A DNA stretch of 64,000 nucleotides, taken from the NCBI RefSeq assembly GCF_000633515.1, contig NZ_AYMP01000023.1, positions 124,001 through 188,000 on the forward strand, given 5' to 3'. Numbering within the stretch: the first letter of the stretch is position 1; each line of letters starts with the position of its first letter. The stretch is from Morganella morganii H1r. GTDB taxonomy: Bacteria; Pseudomonadota; Gammaproteobacteria; Enterobacterales; Enterobacteriaceae. A program made the position numbers and the translations under genes. Below, piece by piece: positions 50,398 to 59,672 of this stretch. The notes below the pieces were generated by a model. That model was not told the origin of the DNA. It ran no database searches and saw only the letters and a list, made by a program, of their open reading frames with translations.

Positions 50398-52116
50398 TTA
50401 ACCAAAGAAATAACGCTGGTTCATTGCCGCTACCGAGATTGGCTGGCAGGTCGCGTGTTCCCCGTTAACTTTCACCGCGAAGGTTTCCGGATCCACTTCG
50501 ATATCCGGGGTTTCGCCGTTACGGACCAGGTCGCGTTTGGTGGTGGTGCGCATGCCCTGCACCGCGACAACTTCGCGCTCCAGACCGGCTTTCTCTTTCA
50601 CACCATCTTCCAGTGCTGCCTGAGACACGAAAGTCACACAGGTATCCTGCAGGGTTTTACCCATCGCACCAAACATCGGACGATAGAAGACCGGCTGCGG
50701 TGTCGGCAGGGAAGCGTTAGGGTCACCCATCGCTGCCCAGTTGATCATGCCGCCTTTGATAACCAGTTTTGGTTTCGCGCCGAAGAAACGCGGATCCCAC
50801 AGAACCAGGTCAGCCATTTTGCCGACTTCGACTGAGCCGAGAACATGGCTGATACCCTGGGCAATCGCCGGGTTAATGGTGATTTTTGCCACGTAACGCA
50901 GAACACGGAAGTTATCGTTACCCGCCGCATCTTCCGGCAGTTTGCCGCGCGCCGCTTTCATGGCGTTAGCGGTCTGGATCACACGCAGCCAGTTCTCACC
51001 GACACGACCCATCGCCTGGGAGTCACTGGAGAACATGGAGATTGCACCCATATCATGCAGCACGTTTTCCGCTGCGATGGTTTCCGGACGCACACGGCTT
51101 TCCGCGAAGGAAACGTCAGCCGGCACATTCGGGTTCAGGTTGTGACATACCATGATCATGTCGAACAGTTCTGCCTGGCTGTTGATGCCGTACGGCAGGG
51201 TCGGGTTGGTGGAGCTCGGCAGCACGTTCGGCTGGCTGACCACTTTGATGATGTCCGGCGCATGACCACCGCCCGCACCTTCGGTGTGGTAAGTATGGAT
51301 AGTACGGCCTTCAAAGGCTTCGATGGTATCTTCCACATACCCGCCTTCGTTCAGACTGTCAGTGTGTACCGCAACCTGGATATCATAGTCATCTGCCACA
51401 CGCAGGGCATGACGGATGGCGTTGGAAGTTGCACCCCAGTCTTCGTGGACTTTCAGACCGGCAACACCGGCAATGATCTGTTCAACCAGCGGATCGCGGG
51501 CAAAAGAGTTACCTTTCCCGAGCATACCGACGTTAACCGGTAAACCTTCCAGTGAACGCAGCATCGCGCGGATGTTCCACGGACCGGCGGTAACGGTTGT
51601 CCCGTTGGTGCCGTCTGTCGGCCCGATACCACCGCCGAAGAAGGTGGTGACACCGTTGGACAGCGCCGCATAAGCCTGCTGTGGTGAAATCAGGTGAATA
51701 TGGGTATCAATACCCGCCGCTGTCAGGATCAGATGCTCACCGGAGATAGCATCAGTCGATACCCCGGCAACCATTCCCGGGGTGATACCGTCCTGGAGAT
51801 TCGGGTTACCGCTCTTACCGATACCGACGATTTTACCGTCCTTCACACCCACGTCCGCTTTGATAACGCCTAATTTGGCATCGACGATAGTAACGTTGGT
51901 GATCACCAGGTCGAGCACACCGTTATCGCTGGTCAGTGTGTTGTTCGCACCCATCCCGTCACGGAGGGATTTCCCGCCGCCGTAAACAGATTCTTCACCG
52001 TAACCGCGTAAGTCTTTTTCAATTTCGATATAGAGATCAGTATCACCAAGACGGATTTTGTCTCCGGTGGTCGGCCCGAACAGGCCGCAATATTCTTGTC
52101 TGGAAATCTGTGGCAT
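50398..52116 (-). CDS. ureC: urease alpha subunit
   Basis: UreC carries the dinuclear nickel site that hydrolyses urea. The 572 residues include HIHLISPQQ (Ni ligands), the carbamylated Lys segment [25 protein letters not shown] and the mobile flap MVCHNLNPN (Cys324-His325-Asn326). Most ureases have CHHL in the flap; the N variant is shared with Yersinia-type enzymes and has been linked to activity at low pH. I chose ATG 52116, where AAGGA lies 7 bases upstream and homology begins ([16 protein letters not shown]); an upstream frame extension of 13 codons is unlikely. Confidence 0.98.
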   Translation of the reverse strand: MPQISRQEYCGLFGPTTGDKIRLGDTDLYIEIEKDLRGYGEESVYGGGKSLRDGMGANNTLTSDNGVLDLVITNVTIVDAKLGVIKADVGVKDGKIVGIGKSGNPNLQDGITPGMVAGVSTDAISGEHLILTAAGIDTHIHLISPQQAYAALSNGVTTFFGGGIGPTDGTNGTTVTAGPWNIRAMLRSLEGLPVNVGMLGKGNSFARDPLVEQIIAGVAGLKVHEDWGATSNAIRHALRVADDYDIQVAVHTDSLNEGGYVEDTIEAFEGRTIHTYHTEGAGGGHAPDIIKVVSQPNVLPSSTNPTLPYGINSQAELFDMIMVCHNLNPNVPADVSFAESRVRPETIAAENVLHDMGAISMFSSDSQAMGRVGENWLRVIQTANAMKAARGKLPEDAAGNDNFRVLRYVAKITINPAIAQGISHVLGSVEVGKMADLVLWDPRFFGAKPKLVIKGGMINWAAMGDPNASLPTPQPVFYRPMFGAMGKTLQDTCVTFVSQAALEDGVKEKAGLEREVVAVQGMRTTTKRDLVRNGETPDIEVDPETFAVKVNGEHATCQPISVAAMNQRYFFG

Positions 52117-52183
52117 AACGTGTTCCTTATTTCGTTCAGGATGCCTGTGCATCACTGCCGGAAAATCGTGTCAGGACGGAGAA

Positions 52184-52606
52184 TTACTTATTCGCTTCTG
52201 CTTTATGGCTGAAACCGCGGGCAATTGCCTCGTTCAGGGCAATCGCTTTTGCCGGACGTTCGCTGATGGCCACATTATTACCGGCCCAGCCGTCCACCAG
52301 GTTGTTAAACCCGTACACTGTCTGTTTGCCGCCGTAAGGAATAAGAGAAACTTCAGTTTCATCGCCCGGCTCAAAACGGATGGCAGTCGTGGATGAAATA
52401 TTCAGGCGTTTGCCGTAAGCCGCTTCACGATCGAATTCCAGGGCATGGTTCACTTCAAAAAAGTGAAAATGCGAACCGATCTGAATCGGGCGATCCCCGG
52501 TATTACGGACTTTAATTTTGGTTTCCGGCTTACCGGCATTAAATTCAATCGGGGTATCCGCAAAAATGACTCCGCCTAACGGCGTGGGTTGTTTTGTATT
52601 GCTCAT
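52184..52606 (-). CDS. ureB: urease beta subunit
   Basis: UreB is a structural subunit of the urease trimer. The 140 residues contain [66 protein letters not shown] core segments and end in a helical extension ([20 protein letters not shown]), longer than the roughly 101-residue Klebsiella UreB, as in Yersinia. A GAGGT-type site precedes the ATG. It lies between ureA and ureC. Confidence 0.97.
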   Translation of the reverse strand: MSNTKQPTPLGGVIFADTPIEFNAGKPETKIKVRNTGDRPIQIGSHFHFFEVNHALEFDREAAYGKRLNISSTTAIRFEPGDETEVSLIPYGGKQTVYGFNNLVDGWAGNNVAISERPAKAIALNEAIARGFSHKAEANK

Positions 52607-52635
52607 AATCAGAACCTCACCTTTTTGCTGTACGT

Positions 52636-52938
52636 TTATTTGATTGGGTTATGAACCGTCACCAGACGGCTGCCGTCTGTGAAAATCGCCTCAACCTGCA
52701 CATTCGGGATTAAATCATCCACCCCTTCCATCACATCGGCTTTGGTCAGCACAGTAGCGGCTTCTTTCATCACATCTTCCACTGTTTTGCCGTCACGGGC
52801 GCCTTCCAGTGCTGTTACCGTGATAATCGCGACCGCTTCCGGGTAGTTCAGTTTTACCCCTCTGTCACGGCGTCGCTGTGCGACATCCGCCAGGGTGTAT
52901 ATCATCAGCTTTTCAACTTCTCTCGGGGTTAATTGCAT
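52636..52938 (-). CDS. ureA: urease gamma subunit
   Basis: UreA is the smallest structural subunit. The 100 residues begin [35 protein letters not shown] and end VTVHNPIK, matching the family exactly. The ATG at 52938 has a strong GGAGG site 4 bases upstream, so the 11-codon in-frame extension upstream is not used. It is the first gene of ureABCEFGD. Confidence 0.97.
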   Translation of the reverse strand: MQLTPREVEKLMIYTLADVAQRRRDRGVKLNYPEAVAIITVTALEGARDGKTVEDVMKEAATVLTKADVMEGVDDLIPNVQVEAIFTDGSRLVTVHNPIK

Positions 52939-53337
52939 AACGCCTCCACAATTGAATGAAACCAGAGTCATCAGACAGCAATCCGGGAATTTTCGGTTTC
53001 CGGGTCACCGTGATTTCAGTTTTTATTTCAGTGGCGCATCCGCTGAATGCAGACACAATCCGCCACTGACCGCCGGACATGCGCAGGCGCACACCCGGAA
53101 ATACTAAAGTGTGAAAAATGTAAGCTGTTAATCAGCCATAAAAAAATAAATCATTCACCGCTGTTCTCCTGAATAAGAAAACGATGTTCAGATCCCTTGA
53201 TGACTATGCAGTGTTTCCGTTACCGCATATAGATGAATTAATATCTGCTACTGTGTTTAAATATAAAATCAATCACCATACTGATTTTCAGTAAATAAAT
53301 AATAAATACTCAGATAAAGACTAAATAAAACGGATTA
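52939..53337 (-). promoter_or_regulatory. ureA upstream region
   Basis: About 400 bases without a gene between the ABC-transporter operon and ureA. It must contain the urease promoter; AT-rich sequence at 53130-53330 is the likely place, but no single hexamer pair stands out. No ureR gene or UreR-type site was seen, fitting the non-inducible urease known from this genus. No convincing terminator for the upstream ABC operon was found, so read-through into ureA is possible. Confidence 0.45.
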
Positions 53338-54126
53338 TCATCTGAGTTTATTCTGCCCGGACAAAAAGCGGTGCTCCGGCAATGCATCCCACAGTGACTG
53401 CAGCCACGGGCTGCCTTTCCCGTTCAGTAACGCCTGCGATGTCAGTGTTTCCTGTAAAACCCCGTGACGCAACACCGCAATCCGGTCAGCAAAGCGGGCT
53501 GCCATTGCCAGATCATGCGTGACCCACAATACACCGCGCCCGTCCGCACACAGCACTTTCAGGTGTGCGAGTATCTGCCCTGCGTGTTCATCATCCAGCC
53601 AGGAGGTAATTTCATCCGCCAGAATATACTGCGCCCCGGTCAGGGTCGCGCCACAGGTCAGCACCCGTTTGGCCATCCCGCCTGAGAGCCGGTTCGGAAA
53701 GGCGCCCGTCAGCTCAGGCCGGAGGTTATAACGTTGCAGCTGACGCGCCACATCGTGCATCTTCACATGCATGCCGCTGAGCGTGGCTGCGCGTTCCAGC
53801 TGCGGGCCGACCCGCACCAGCGGATTGAGCGCGCTCACCCCCTGCGGCACATAACACAGGGTGTTGCCGCGGTGCAGCTGCTTACTCTCTTCCGTCAGGG
53901 TTTCCCCCGCCAGCGAAATAGCGCCCCGGCAGCGCATATTGTCCGGCAGCAGCCCCAGCGCACTCTGCAGCAGCAGACTTTTGCCTTCCCCGCTGCTGCC
54001 GACCAGCGCCACCAGCTCACCGGGCTGAACCGCCAGGGAAATATCTGTCAGCAGCGGCTGCCAGCGTTTTTTCCGCAGCCAGCTGAACTGCGCGACATCA
54101 ATGGCAAGCCGGTCAAATTTCAGCAT
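53338..54126 (-). CDS. nickel/peptide ABC transporter ATP-binding protein (NikD-like)
   Basis: The 262-residue ATPase has Walker A GSSGEGKS (about 42-49), Q-loop CYVPQGVSALNPLVRVG, signature LSGGMAKR (about 148-155), and a Walker B ILADEITSWLD where the usual Pro after Glu is Ile. The switch His is in VTHDLAMAARFADRI. It resembles NikD/YntD proteins of the oligopeptide/nickel family. It is the only ATPase gene in the operon: NikD/E-type importers normally have two, and nothing resembling NikE follows before ureA. It overlaps the preceding permease by one base. Confidence 0.85.
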   Translation of the reverse strand: MLKFDRLAIDVAQFSWLRKKRWQPLLTDISLAVQPGELVALVGSSGEGKSLLLQSALGLLPDNMRCRGAISLAGETLTEESKQLHRGNTLCYVPQGVSALNPLVRVGPQLERAATLSGMHVKMHDVARQLQRYNLRPELTGAFPNRLSGGMAKRVLTCGATLTGAQYILADEITSWLDDEHAGQILAHLKVLCADGRGVLWVTHDLAMAARFADRIAVLRHGVLQETLTSQALLNGKGSPWLQSLWDALPEHRFLSGQNKLR

Positions 54127-54932
54127 TATGCGATCCTCAGCCAGAGCTGTTGTAAGGCTTTCGCAAACTGATCAAACAGTAACACCAGTCCGACCAGCAC
54201 CAGTCCCGGGAAAAATGCCAGCCACCAGGCACCGGTACTGAGATAGCGCAGTGCATCTGACAGCAGGATCCCCAGTGATGCCTCATGCGGCGCAAGCCCG
54301 AAGCCCAGAAAACTGAGCGCCGCACTGTGCAGTACCGAATGCGGGAACATCAGCAGTGTGCCGACAATCCACTGCGGTAATAACATTGGCAGATAATGAT
54401 GACGCCAGCAATACAACCGTGAATTTCCCATACGCTGCGCCAGCATCACATAATCCGTTTCCCGTACCCGCAAAATTTCTGAGCGCAGGATCAGCGTCAG
54501 TTTCGGCCAGTGTGTCAGCGCTACCGCCCAGATCACGCCGGATTTTCCGCCGCCCAGAGTGAAACAGATTAAAATCAGCAGCAGCAGGTGCGGCAGTGCC
54601 AGCAGTGCATCAATCACCCCGCGCACCAGATAATCTGTCCCTTTGTTAATTGTTGATAACCCGGCCATCGTCAGCGCCACCAGCCCGCTGGTCAGGGCGG
54701 AAATCAGCCCGATCTGCAGACTGGTTGCCATCCCCTGAAAGGTACGATCCCACAGATCACGCCCCAGGCTGTCAGTGCCGAACCAGTGCGCGACAGACGG
54801 TGCCTGCCGCCGCGCCAGGAAATCCATATCAATATCAGTGTGTGTGATCCAGATGGCATACACGCCCAGCAGGATCAGCATCAGTAATGTGCCCGTCAGT
54901 TTTAACAGCGCGCGGTTCGGGTTATGCGTCAT
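54126..54932 (-). CDS. nickel/peptide ABC transporter permease (NikC-like)
   Basis: A 268-residue inner-membrane protein with about six helices and the DppC/NikC-type N-terminal segment (AHWFGTDSLGRDLWDRTFQGMATSLQIG, about 46-73). The EAA-type cytoplasmic loop lies around MLAQRMGNSRLYCWRHHYLPMLLPQW. It overlaps the upstream permease gene by 4 bases (ATGA) and the ATPase by one base, so the operon is translationally coupled. Confidence 0.88.
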   Translation of the reverse strand: MTHNPNRALLKLTGTLLMLILLGVYAIWITHTDIDMDFLARRQAPSVAHWFGTDSLGRDLWDRTFQGMATSLQIGLISALTSGLVALTMAGLSTINKGTDYLVRGVIDALLALPHLLLLILICFTLGGGKSGVIWAVALTHWPKLTLILRSEILRVRETDYVMLAQRMGNSRLYCWRHHYLPMLLPQWIVGTLLMFPHSVLHSAALSFLGFGLAPHEASLGILLSDALRYLSTGAWWLAFFPGLVLVGLVLLFDQFAKALQQLWLRIA

Positions 54933-55897
54933 GATTCGCGGATCACTCCCTGATTCACGCGGCGCAGTAAAATATCCGCCGTGCTGTTACCGATAAAAAT
55001 CAGGATCGCGCAAAACATTACAATGCCCATCAGCAGCGGGATATCCCCCCGCAGCCCCGCGTCTATCGTCGCCTGTCCCAGTCCCGGATAGGCGAACACT
55101 TTCTCCGCCAGCAGCGAACCGCTCAGCAGTTCCCCCACAGAGGCAAACTGTAAACAGAGTGCCGGGGTAATGGCGTGACGCAGCACATGAAATTTAATCA
55201 TCGGCCAGCCTTTATCCCCCTGCGCTTTCGCATAACGGATAAATTCGGTCCCCATCACTTCCGCCACTTTTGCCCGTGTGTGCAGGGCAATATTACCGAC
55301 ACCGAGTAAGCCCAGCGCCAGCACCGGCAGAATCAGGTGATGAATTTTCTGCCCGAAGGTTGCTGTATCCGCATCCTCGCCCATCGGCCAGGCACAACAG
55401 ATTGGTGCCCAGTTCAGGGTGACCGCAAACAGCGACAACAGCAGCAACCCTATCCAGAATGTCGGTATCGAAGCCAGCAGATACGACAGCGCCGAAATCA
55501 TTTTGTCCGGCCAGCGGTTCAGGTAACGCCCGGCCACCAGCCCCAGCAGCAGCCCGGCAATACCCGAGAGCAGCCAGGCGCTGATAAGCAGTGCCAGTGA
55601 CGGCCCGAGCCGTGCCGAAATCACCTCTGACACCGGCGCGTTATACAGCATGGAGTAACCGAGGTCGCCCCGCAGCATCTGTGAGAACCAAATCCAGAAC
55701 CGCTGCCACAGCGGCTGATCCAGTCCCCAGCGGGCTGCAATCGCCGGATATTGCTCCGGCGGTACATGCAGCAGATCATTTCCGATATAGGCTCTGATCG
55801 GGTCTATCGGCGAATAACTGAGGAGGATAAACACCCCCGCCGCCGTGACCGTCAGCAAACAAACAAACCGCACGAAAAGGAACAGGGCACTGCGCAT
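54929..55897 (-). CDS. nickel/peptide ABC transporter permease (NikB-like)
   Basis: The 322 residues form a DppB/NikB-type permease: an N-terminal helix, then SPIDPIRAYIGNDLL, the conserved RWGLDQPLWQRFWIWFSQMLRGDLGYSM (about 55-82), several helices and the EAA loop EFIRYAKAQGDKGWPMIKFHVLRHAITPAL. It overlaps the binding-protein gene stop by one base and the next permease by four. Confidence 0.9.
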   Translation of the reverse strand: MRSALFLFVRFVCLLTVTAAGVFILLSYSPIDPIRAYIGNDLLHVPPEQYPAIAARWGLDQPLWQRFWIWFSQMLRGDLGYSMLYNAPVSEVISARLGPSLALLISAWLLSGIAGLLLGLVAGRYLNRWPDKMISALSYLLASIPTFWIGLLLLSLFAVTLNWAPICCAWPMGEDADTATFGQKIHHLILPVLALGLLGVGNIALHTRAKVAEVMGTEFIRYAKAQGDKGWPMIKFHVLRHAITPALCLQFASVGELLSGSLLAEKVFAYPGLGQATIDAGLRGDIPLLMGIVMFCAILIFIGNSTADILLRRVNQGVIRES

Positions 55898-57492
55898 TAT
55901 TTACAGGTCCAGGCCCAGTCATCCACACTGTTGAGCAGTGACCATGATCCGTGGATCTCCGGTGCACCCTTGCCCAAATCAACACAATCACTCACCACAT
56001 AGGTATGCTGCACATTCAGCAGCCACGCCCAGGCGGCATCCCCTTTAATCCCGGTACCGGTTTTGCCGTTCCAGTCCACCTGCTGCCAGACAGGAATAGC
56101 CGCTTCCTGATCCGGCGCACTCATGGCTTTCTCAAGGATGGCATCCACCTGCGGATTTTTGTAATAGCCCGGGTTGTAGAATTCCACACCCGCTGCTTTG
56201 CTGCTGTAGTGATGGACTAACTCCATCGGATCCAGACTGCCCCAGCCGAACAGGGTCGGGTTGGCGTGCATATGGCGCTCGACGGTTTCCCAGCTGCCGG
56301 ACTGTAAATCCAGTTCAATGCCGATGGGTTTCAGGAAGGCGCGGATAGCCTGTGCCAGGTCACGGCGGGTGGTATCCCCGCTGGTGTACCACAGCGTCAG
56401 TCTGGCGACTTTGCCGTCTTTCTCACGCAGCCCGTCTTTATTCAGTTTCCAGCCGGCTTCTTCCAGAATCTGTTTGGCTTTTTCCGCATCACCATCTTTA
56501 AAGGCGGCTTCCGGATTGTTCCACGGCAGCCCGTGAACACCGGTAAAGGCCGGTACGGCGTACCCTTCCATCACCTGTTCAGACAGCAGTTTGCGGTCAA
56601 TCGCGTAGTTGATGGCTTTACGGATGGCGATATCGGCAGTGATATCGTTACCGATCGGATAACCCTGTGCGTCTTTTTCACCGGCTTTCGGAATCGGGAA
56701 GACAATACCGCGGTTTTCCACGCTGGCACGCTCCACCAGTTTCATTCCTTTGACATCACCGGCAGTCGCAGCGATCACCGGCGGAATGCGGACAACCTCA
56801 AGCTGACGGCTCTGTGCGGCAGCAAAGGCAGAATCTTCATCCAGGAAGACAAACACCAGCTTGTTAAAGTCATTTTTCGGCCCGGCATAATACGGGTTAG
56901 CCTCAACAATCAGCTGCTGTCCCGGCTGGAAAGCCACCAGACGATACGGCCCGGCACCCACCGGTTTTTGGGCATACTGTCTGGCATCGTATTTATCAGC
57001 GGACACAATCCCGAGAGAGCCGAGCACGTTGATAAAGGTACTCTGTGGTTCGGACAGGGTGATTTTCACTGTCAGCGGGTCAATTTCCTCCGCTTTGGCA
57101 AAGTTACCCATATCGATTTTGCCGCCGCCGGCGGCGGCATTGTTATAAGTGAACGCCACATCTTTGGCGGTCAGCGGGGAGCCGTCTGAGAATTTCAGGT
57201 CTTTTTTCAGCTTCAGTGTCCACTCTTTGCCGTCGGCATTATGGTCGTAGCTGTCCAGCAGATAGCTGTGCCAGGAAAGATCGGCCTTTTGTTTGAGCAG
57301 CGGGCTGTGCAGTAACAGATAACTGCCGTGGCTCCAGCCGAGCATCGGGTCAAACCCTTCTGTCGGTTCTGCACCGATGGCCAGCCGCAATGTATGACCG
57401 GTATTTTCTGCCGCAGCCAGCGCTGAAGCACTGATTGCTGTACCTAACAGCAGAGAGACGAGTGTTCTTGCAAAAACTGACTTTTTAGTCAT
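55897..57492 (-). CDS. nickel/peptide ABC transporter substrate-binding protein (NikA-like)
   Basis: A 531-residue periplasmic class II (cluster C) binding protein with a signal peptide (SVFARTLVSLLLGTAISASALA), the family motif LKFSDGSPLTAKDVAFTYNNAA (about 95-116) and DIAIRKAINYAIDRKLLSEQVMEGYAVPAFTGVHGLPW. Place next to urease makes Ni2+ (free or bound to a small chelator such as histidine) the likely ligand, as for Yersinia Ynt; the sequence alone does not exclude peptides. It is first in the operon. Confidence 0.88.
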   Translation of the reverse strand: MTKKSVFARTLVSLLLGTAISASALAAAENTGHTLRLAIGAEPTEGFDPMLGWSHGSYLLLHSPLLKQKADLSWHSYLLDSYDHNADGKEWTLKLKKDLKFSDGSPLTAKDVAFTYNNAAAGGGKIDMGNFAKAEEIDPLTVKITLSEPQSTFINVLGSLGIVSADKYDARQYAQKPVGAGPYRLVAFQPGQQLIVEANPYYAGPKNDFNKLVFVFLDEDSAFAAAQSRQLEVVRIPPVIAATAGDVKGMKLVERASVENRGIVFPIPKAGEKDAQGYPIGNDITADIAIRKAINYAIDRKLLSEQVMEGYAVPAFTGVHGLPWNNPEAAFKDGDAEKAKQILEEAGWKLNKDGLREKDGKVARLTLWYTSGDTTRRDLAQAIRAFLKPIGIELDLQSGSWETVERHMHANPTLFGWGSLDPMELVHHYSSKAAGVEFYNPGYYKNPQVDAILEKAMSAPDQEAAIPVWQQVDWNGKTGTGIKGDAAWAWLLNVQHTYVVSDCVDLGKGAPEIHGSWSLLNSVDDWAWTCK

Positions 57493-58161
57493 TATTCATC
57501 CTTACCTAACTAAAATTTTCATTATTTAATTTTAAGTTAATCCGGTATTACGAAAAATCACCTGTAAAAATTAATCTACCAAAGAAAACAGAGTTTATGC
57601 CACTAAAATCACGTCCGGAAATGATGCATACTAATGAATCGTGGTAAAAATCGGATTTCTCATATATTAAATTCTTTTATTCAATATTGCTGCTGAATAA
57701 TAACGCTATTTCATGTTTCTCTGATAATTCACAAATGAAATATTTTGTAACACATTACCCATAAACAGACCAAAATTGATGATTTACCAAGATATTATAC
57801 TTATTACACATGAGCTCCGGGGGAGTATTATCAGCACCACCGCTGCCCCTTTTTTTGCAGTGTAGCACACTCTTTTTGAGAATGACGGTTGAATTTCCCG
57901 CAGCAAAATAGGTTAATTAAATTAACTATTTTCATTTTGAAAATAATATCGGCATACGTCATAACAGCATTTTATCCAGGTCTGAACAGGCTTTACTGTG
58001 CCTGTTACAATATGAGTGGCTGAAACTCATTCAGATAAATTAAGAAAACCCATATAAAAACCGAAATATTGAACAGGGAAAAGATCACATAAGAAATAAA
58101 AACACGGAAAATACAGACAATTCCTGGTAATAAAAATGAAATTTCGGGAATTGTCTGCTGG
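57493..58161. other. 669-base AT-rich intergenic region
   Basis: No gene is seen. The right part must hold the tonB-like gene's terminator (described separately), the left part the ABC operon promoter. No NikR-type operator was found. On the plus strand a weak GC hairpin followed by seven Ts (57815-57858, cccctttttttg) could end a short RNA, but no convincing promoter precedes it. Confidence 0.4.
58114..58157 (-). terminator. terminator of the tonB-like gene
   Basis: Perfect 11-bp arms cagacaattcc (58114-58124) and ggaattgtctg (58147-58157) with a 22-base loop lie 5 bases after the stop. The downstream sequence on the minus strand is T-rich (TATTTTCCGTGTTTTTA) but not a clean T run. Confidence 0.55.
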
Positions 58162-58941
58162 TTACAGGTAAAAACCGATGGGGGTGACTATCTCAATATG
58201 GCCGTTTCTGCCGCGTTCCTTTGGCGGCAGCGGAAAAGGGGATGCCCGTTGCACGGTGGCAAGTGCTTCTTTATCAAGCAATTTTGTGCCGGATGAATTG
58301 ACCAGCTCCGCAGAGATGACATTTCCCTGCATGTTCAGTGTTACTTTCACATGAGAAACACCGGTGGACTTATAACGCAGCAGCGCACGCGGATAACGTT
58401 TGTATTTCGCCAGGTGCGAATGTACTGCGCTTTCCCAGCCGGTGCTGCCGCTGACCGGCTGCGGTGCATGACTGGTAAAATCCGCGCGGCTCGCGGAACT
58501 GTCGCCCTGATGCGGCGCAGAAGTGCTTTCTGCCAGTACCGGGGACGGGTTATCCGTTTCCGGCATTTTGATTTCCGTCAGCGGCTTTTGTTCCGCTTTT
58601 TTCTTTGGTTTCTCCGCTTTCCGCGTCCAGGTGCCCTGATCAGAAACCGCCAGTTTATCGACAGCAGATTCCCGCTCCGGCTCAGCCACCGGCTGTGGTG
58701 CCGGTTGTGACATCACCTGTCTGACGCCTTCCGCTTTTTCCGGCGGTGCACTTTCCAGCTGATAAACGCCCGCTGTCAGCACAAACGCCGGGGGCAGCAT
58801 ACCTTTAGGCTCATCCGCTGAAAAGCTCAGCCAGCCCAGAAACAATGCCAGCAGCAGCGCGTGAGCACCCACACTGGCAGCCGTGCCGCAGACTGAATAT
58901 CGCCTGTTCTGACAACAGGCCGCAGCCATATTCAACATCAC
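58162..58941 (-). CDS. TonB-family energy transducer
   Basis: TonB proteins couple the inner-membrane proton gradient to outer-membrane receptors. The 259 residues have one N-terminal transmembrane helix (GAHALLLALFLGWLSFSA), a Pro/Lys-rich spacer (AEKPKKKAEQKP) and a C-terminal TonB domain (VHSHLAKYKRYPRALLRYKSTGVSHVKVTLNMQGNVISAELVNSSGTKLLDKEAL). The YP motif is present. The spacer is short on Pro repeats compared with the housekeeping TonB, so this is probably a dedicated HasB-like paralog for the divergent receptor. It is divergent from the ECF sigma gene. Confidence 0.88.
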   Translation of the reverse strand: MMLNMAAACCQNRRYSVCGTAASVGAHALLLALFLGWLSFSADEPKGMLPPAFVLTAGVYQLESAPPEKAEGVRQVMSQPAPQPVAEPERESAVDKLAVSDQGTWTRKAEKPKKKAEQKPLTEIKMPETDNPSPVLAESTSAPHQGDSSASRADFTSHAPQPVSGSTGWESAVHSHLAKYKRYPRALLRYKSTGVSHVKVTLNMQGNVISAELVNSSGTKLLDKEALATVQRASPFPLPPKERGRNGHIEIVTPIGFYL

Positions 58942-58993
58942 TCAACTCACTTTTTAATCGTTATTCACGTATTTCAATTTGTAAAATTACAGG

Positions 58994-59012
58994 CATAATG
59001 ATAACGCAAATG
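58994..59012. promoter_or_regulatory. possible Fur box in the divergent tonB-like / sigma promoter region
   Basis: CATAATGATAACGCAAATG matches 12 of 19 positions of the Fur consensus, including ATAATGATAA. It lies between two divergent iron-type genes, which is where Fur control is expected. Support is only this match and the context. Confidence 0.45.
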
Positions 59013-59129
59013 ATATTTCTTTTTATTATTAAATAATAATTCAAATAACAACAATGAGATTTTTTGGATTTTTCTAAGCAATGCGTAATGACTCCTTCAA
59101 TTACGATGACTTCGGCACACACCAGAAAA

Positions 59130-59672
59130 ATGACGACTGAAAAATCGGTAAGCAGGCTTATCGCCGGCGCTTATCACTCAACCTACCATCAGCTTGTCCG
59201 CTTCTTCCATAAGCGGCTGGGCAACAGTCAGGATGCTCGGGATTTGTCGCAGGATGTGTTTGCCCGCTGGCTCAAAGGCGGCAACGAGACATCTGTGCAG
59301 GAAACCCGCGCGTTCCTGTTTAAGATCGCCAATAATGTGCTGACCGATCACTGGCGCCACAGCCGGCGGAAGGGACGTGACCGTGTCAGTGAGTGGGATG
59401 ATTCACCGGCGGCGGACGTGGCACAGGAGGAAGCCGATCCTCAGGTACAGCTCGAACACCGGCAGCGCCTGGACAGGCTGTATCACGTGCTGAATGCACT
59501 GCCGCCCCGTCAGCGGGAAGCCTTTGTGCTTTACCGGTTTGACGGACTTTCGCAAAGTGACATTGCAGAACGGATGGATATTTCTGTCAGTATGGTGGAA
59601 AAGCATATCGCCCGTGCCCTGCTGCAATGTAAACGCGCCATGAATGCCGCAGAACAGAAGGACGGGGAATGA
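59130..59672 (+). CDS. ECF sigma factor, FecI family
   Basis: The product has sigma region 2 (YHSTYHQLVRFFHKRLGNSQDARDLSQDVFARWLKGG) and region 4 (LNALPPRQREAFVLYRFDGLSQSDIAERMDISVSMVEKHIARALLQCKRAM) as in FecI and HasI. It is expected to transcribe the downstream receptor operon when the receptor senses its ligand. The start is uncertain: the frame is open from a TTG at 59064 (GAG 6 bases before) with ATGs at 59088, 59106 and 59130. I use 59130, which gives 180 residues, a normal size. It overlaps the next gene by ATGA. Confidence 0.88.
   Translation: MTTEKSVSRLIAGAYHSTYHQLVRFFHKRLGNSQDARDLSQDVFARWLKGGNETSVQETRAFLFKIANNVLTDHWRHSRRKGRDRVSEWDDSPAADVAQEEADPQVQLEHRQRLDRLYHVLNALPPRQREAFVLYRFDGLSQSDIAERMDISVSMVEKHIARALLQCKRAMNAAEQKDGE

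Noticed and set aside
57815..57858. Second small-RNA terminator on the plus strand
   Set aside because: The stem has a mismatch and no reasonable promoter lies upstream, so a transcript cannot be supported.
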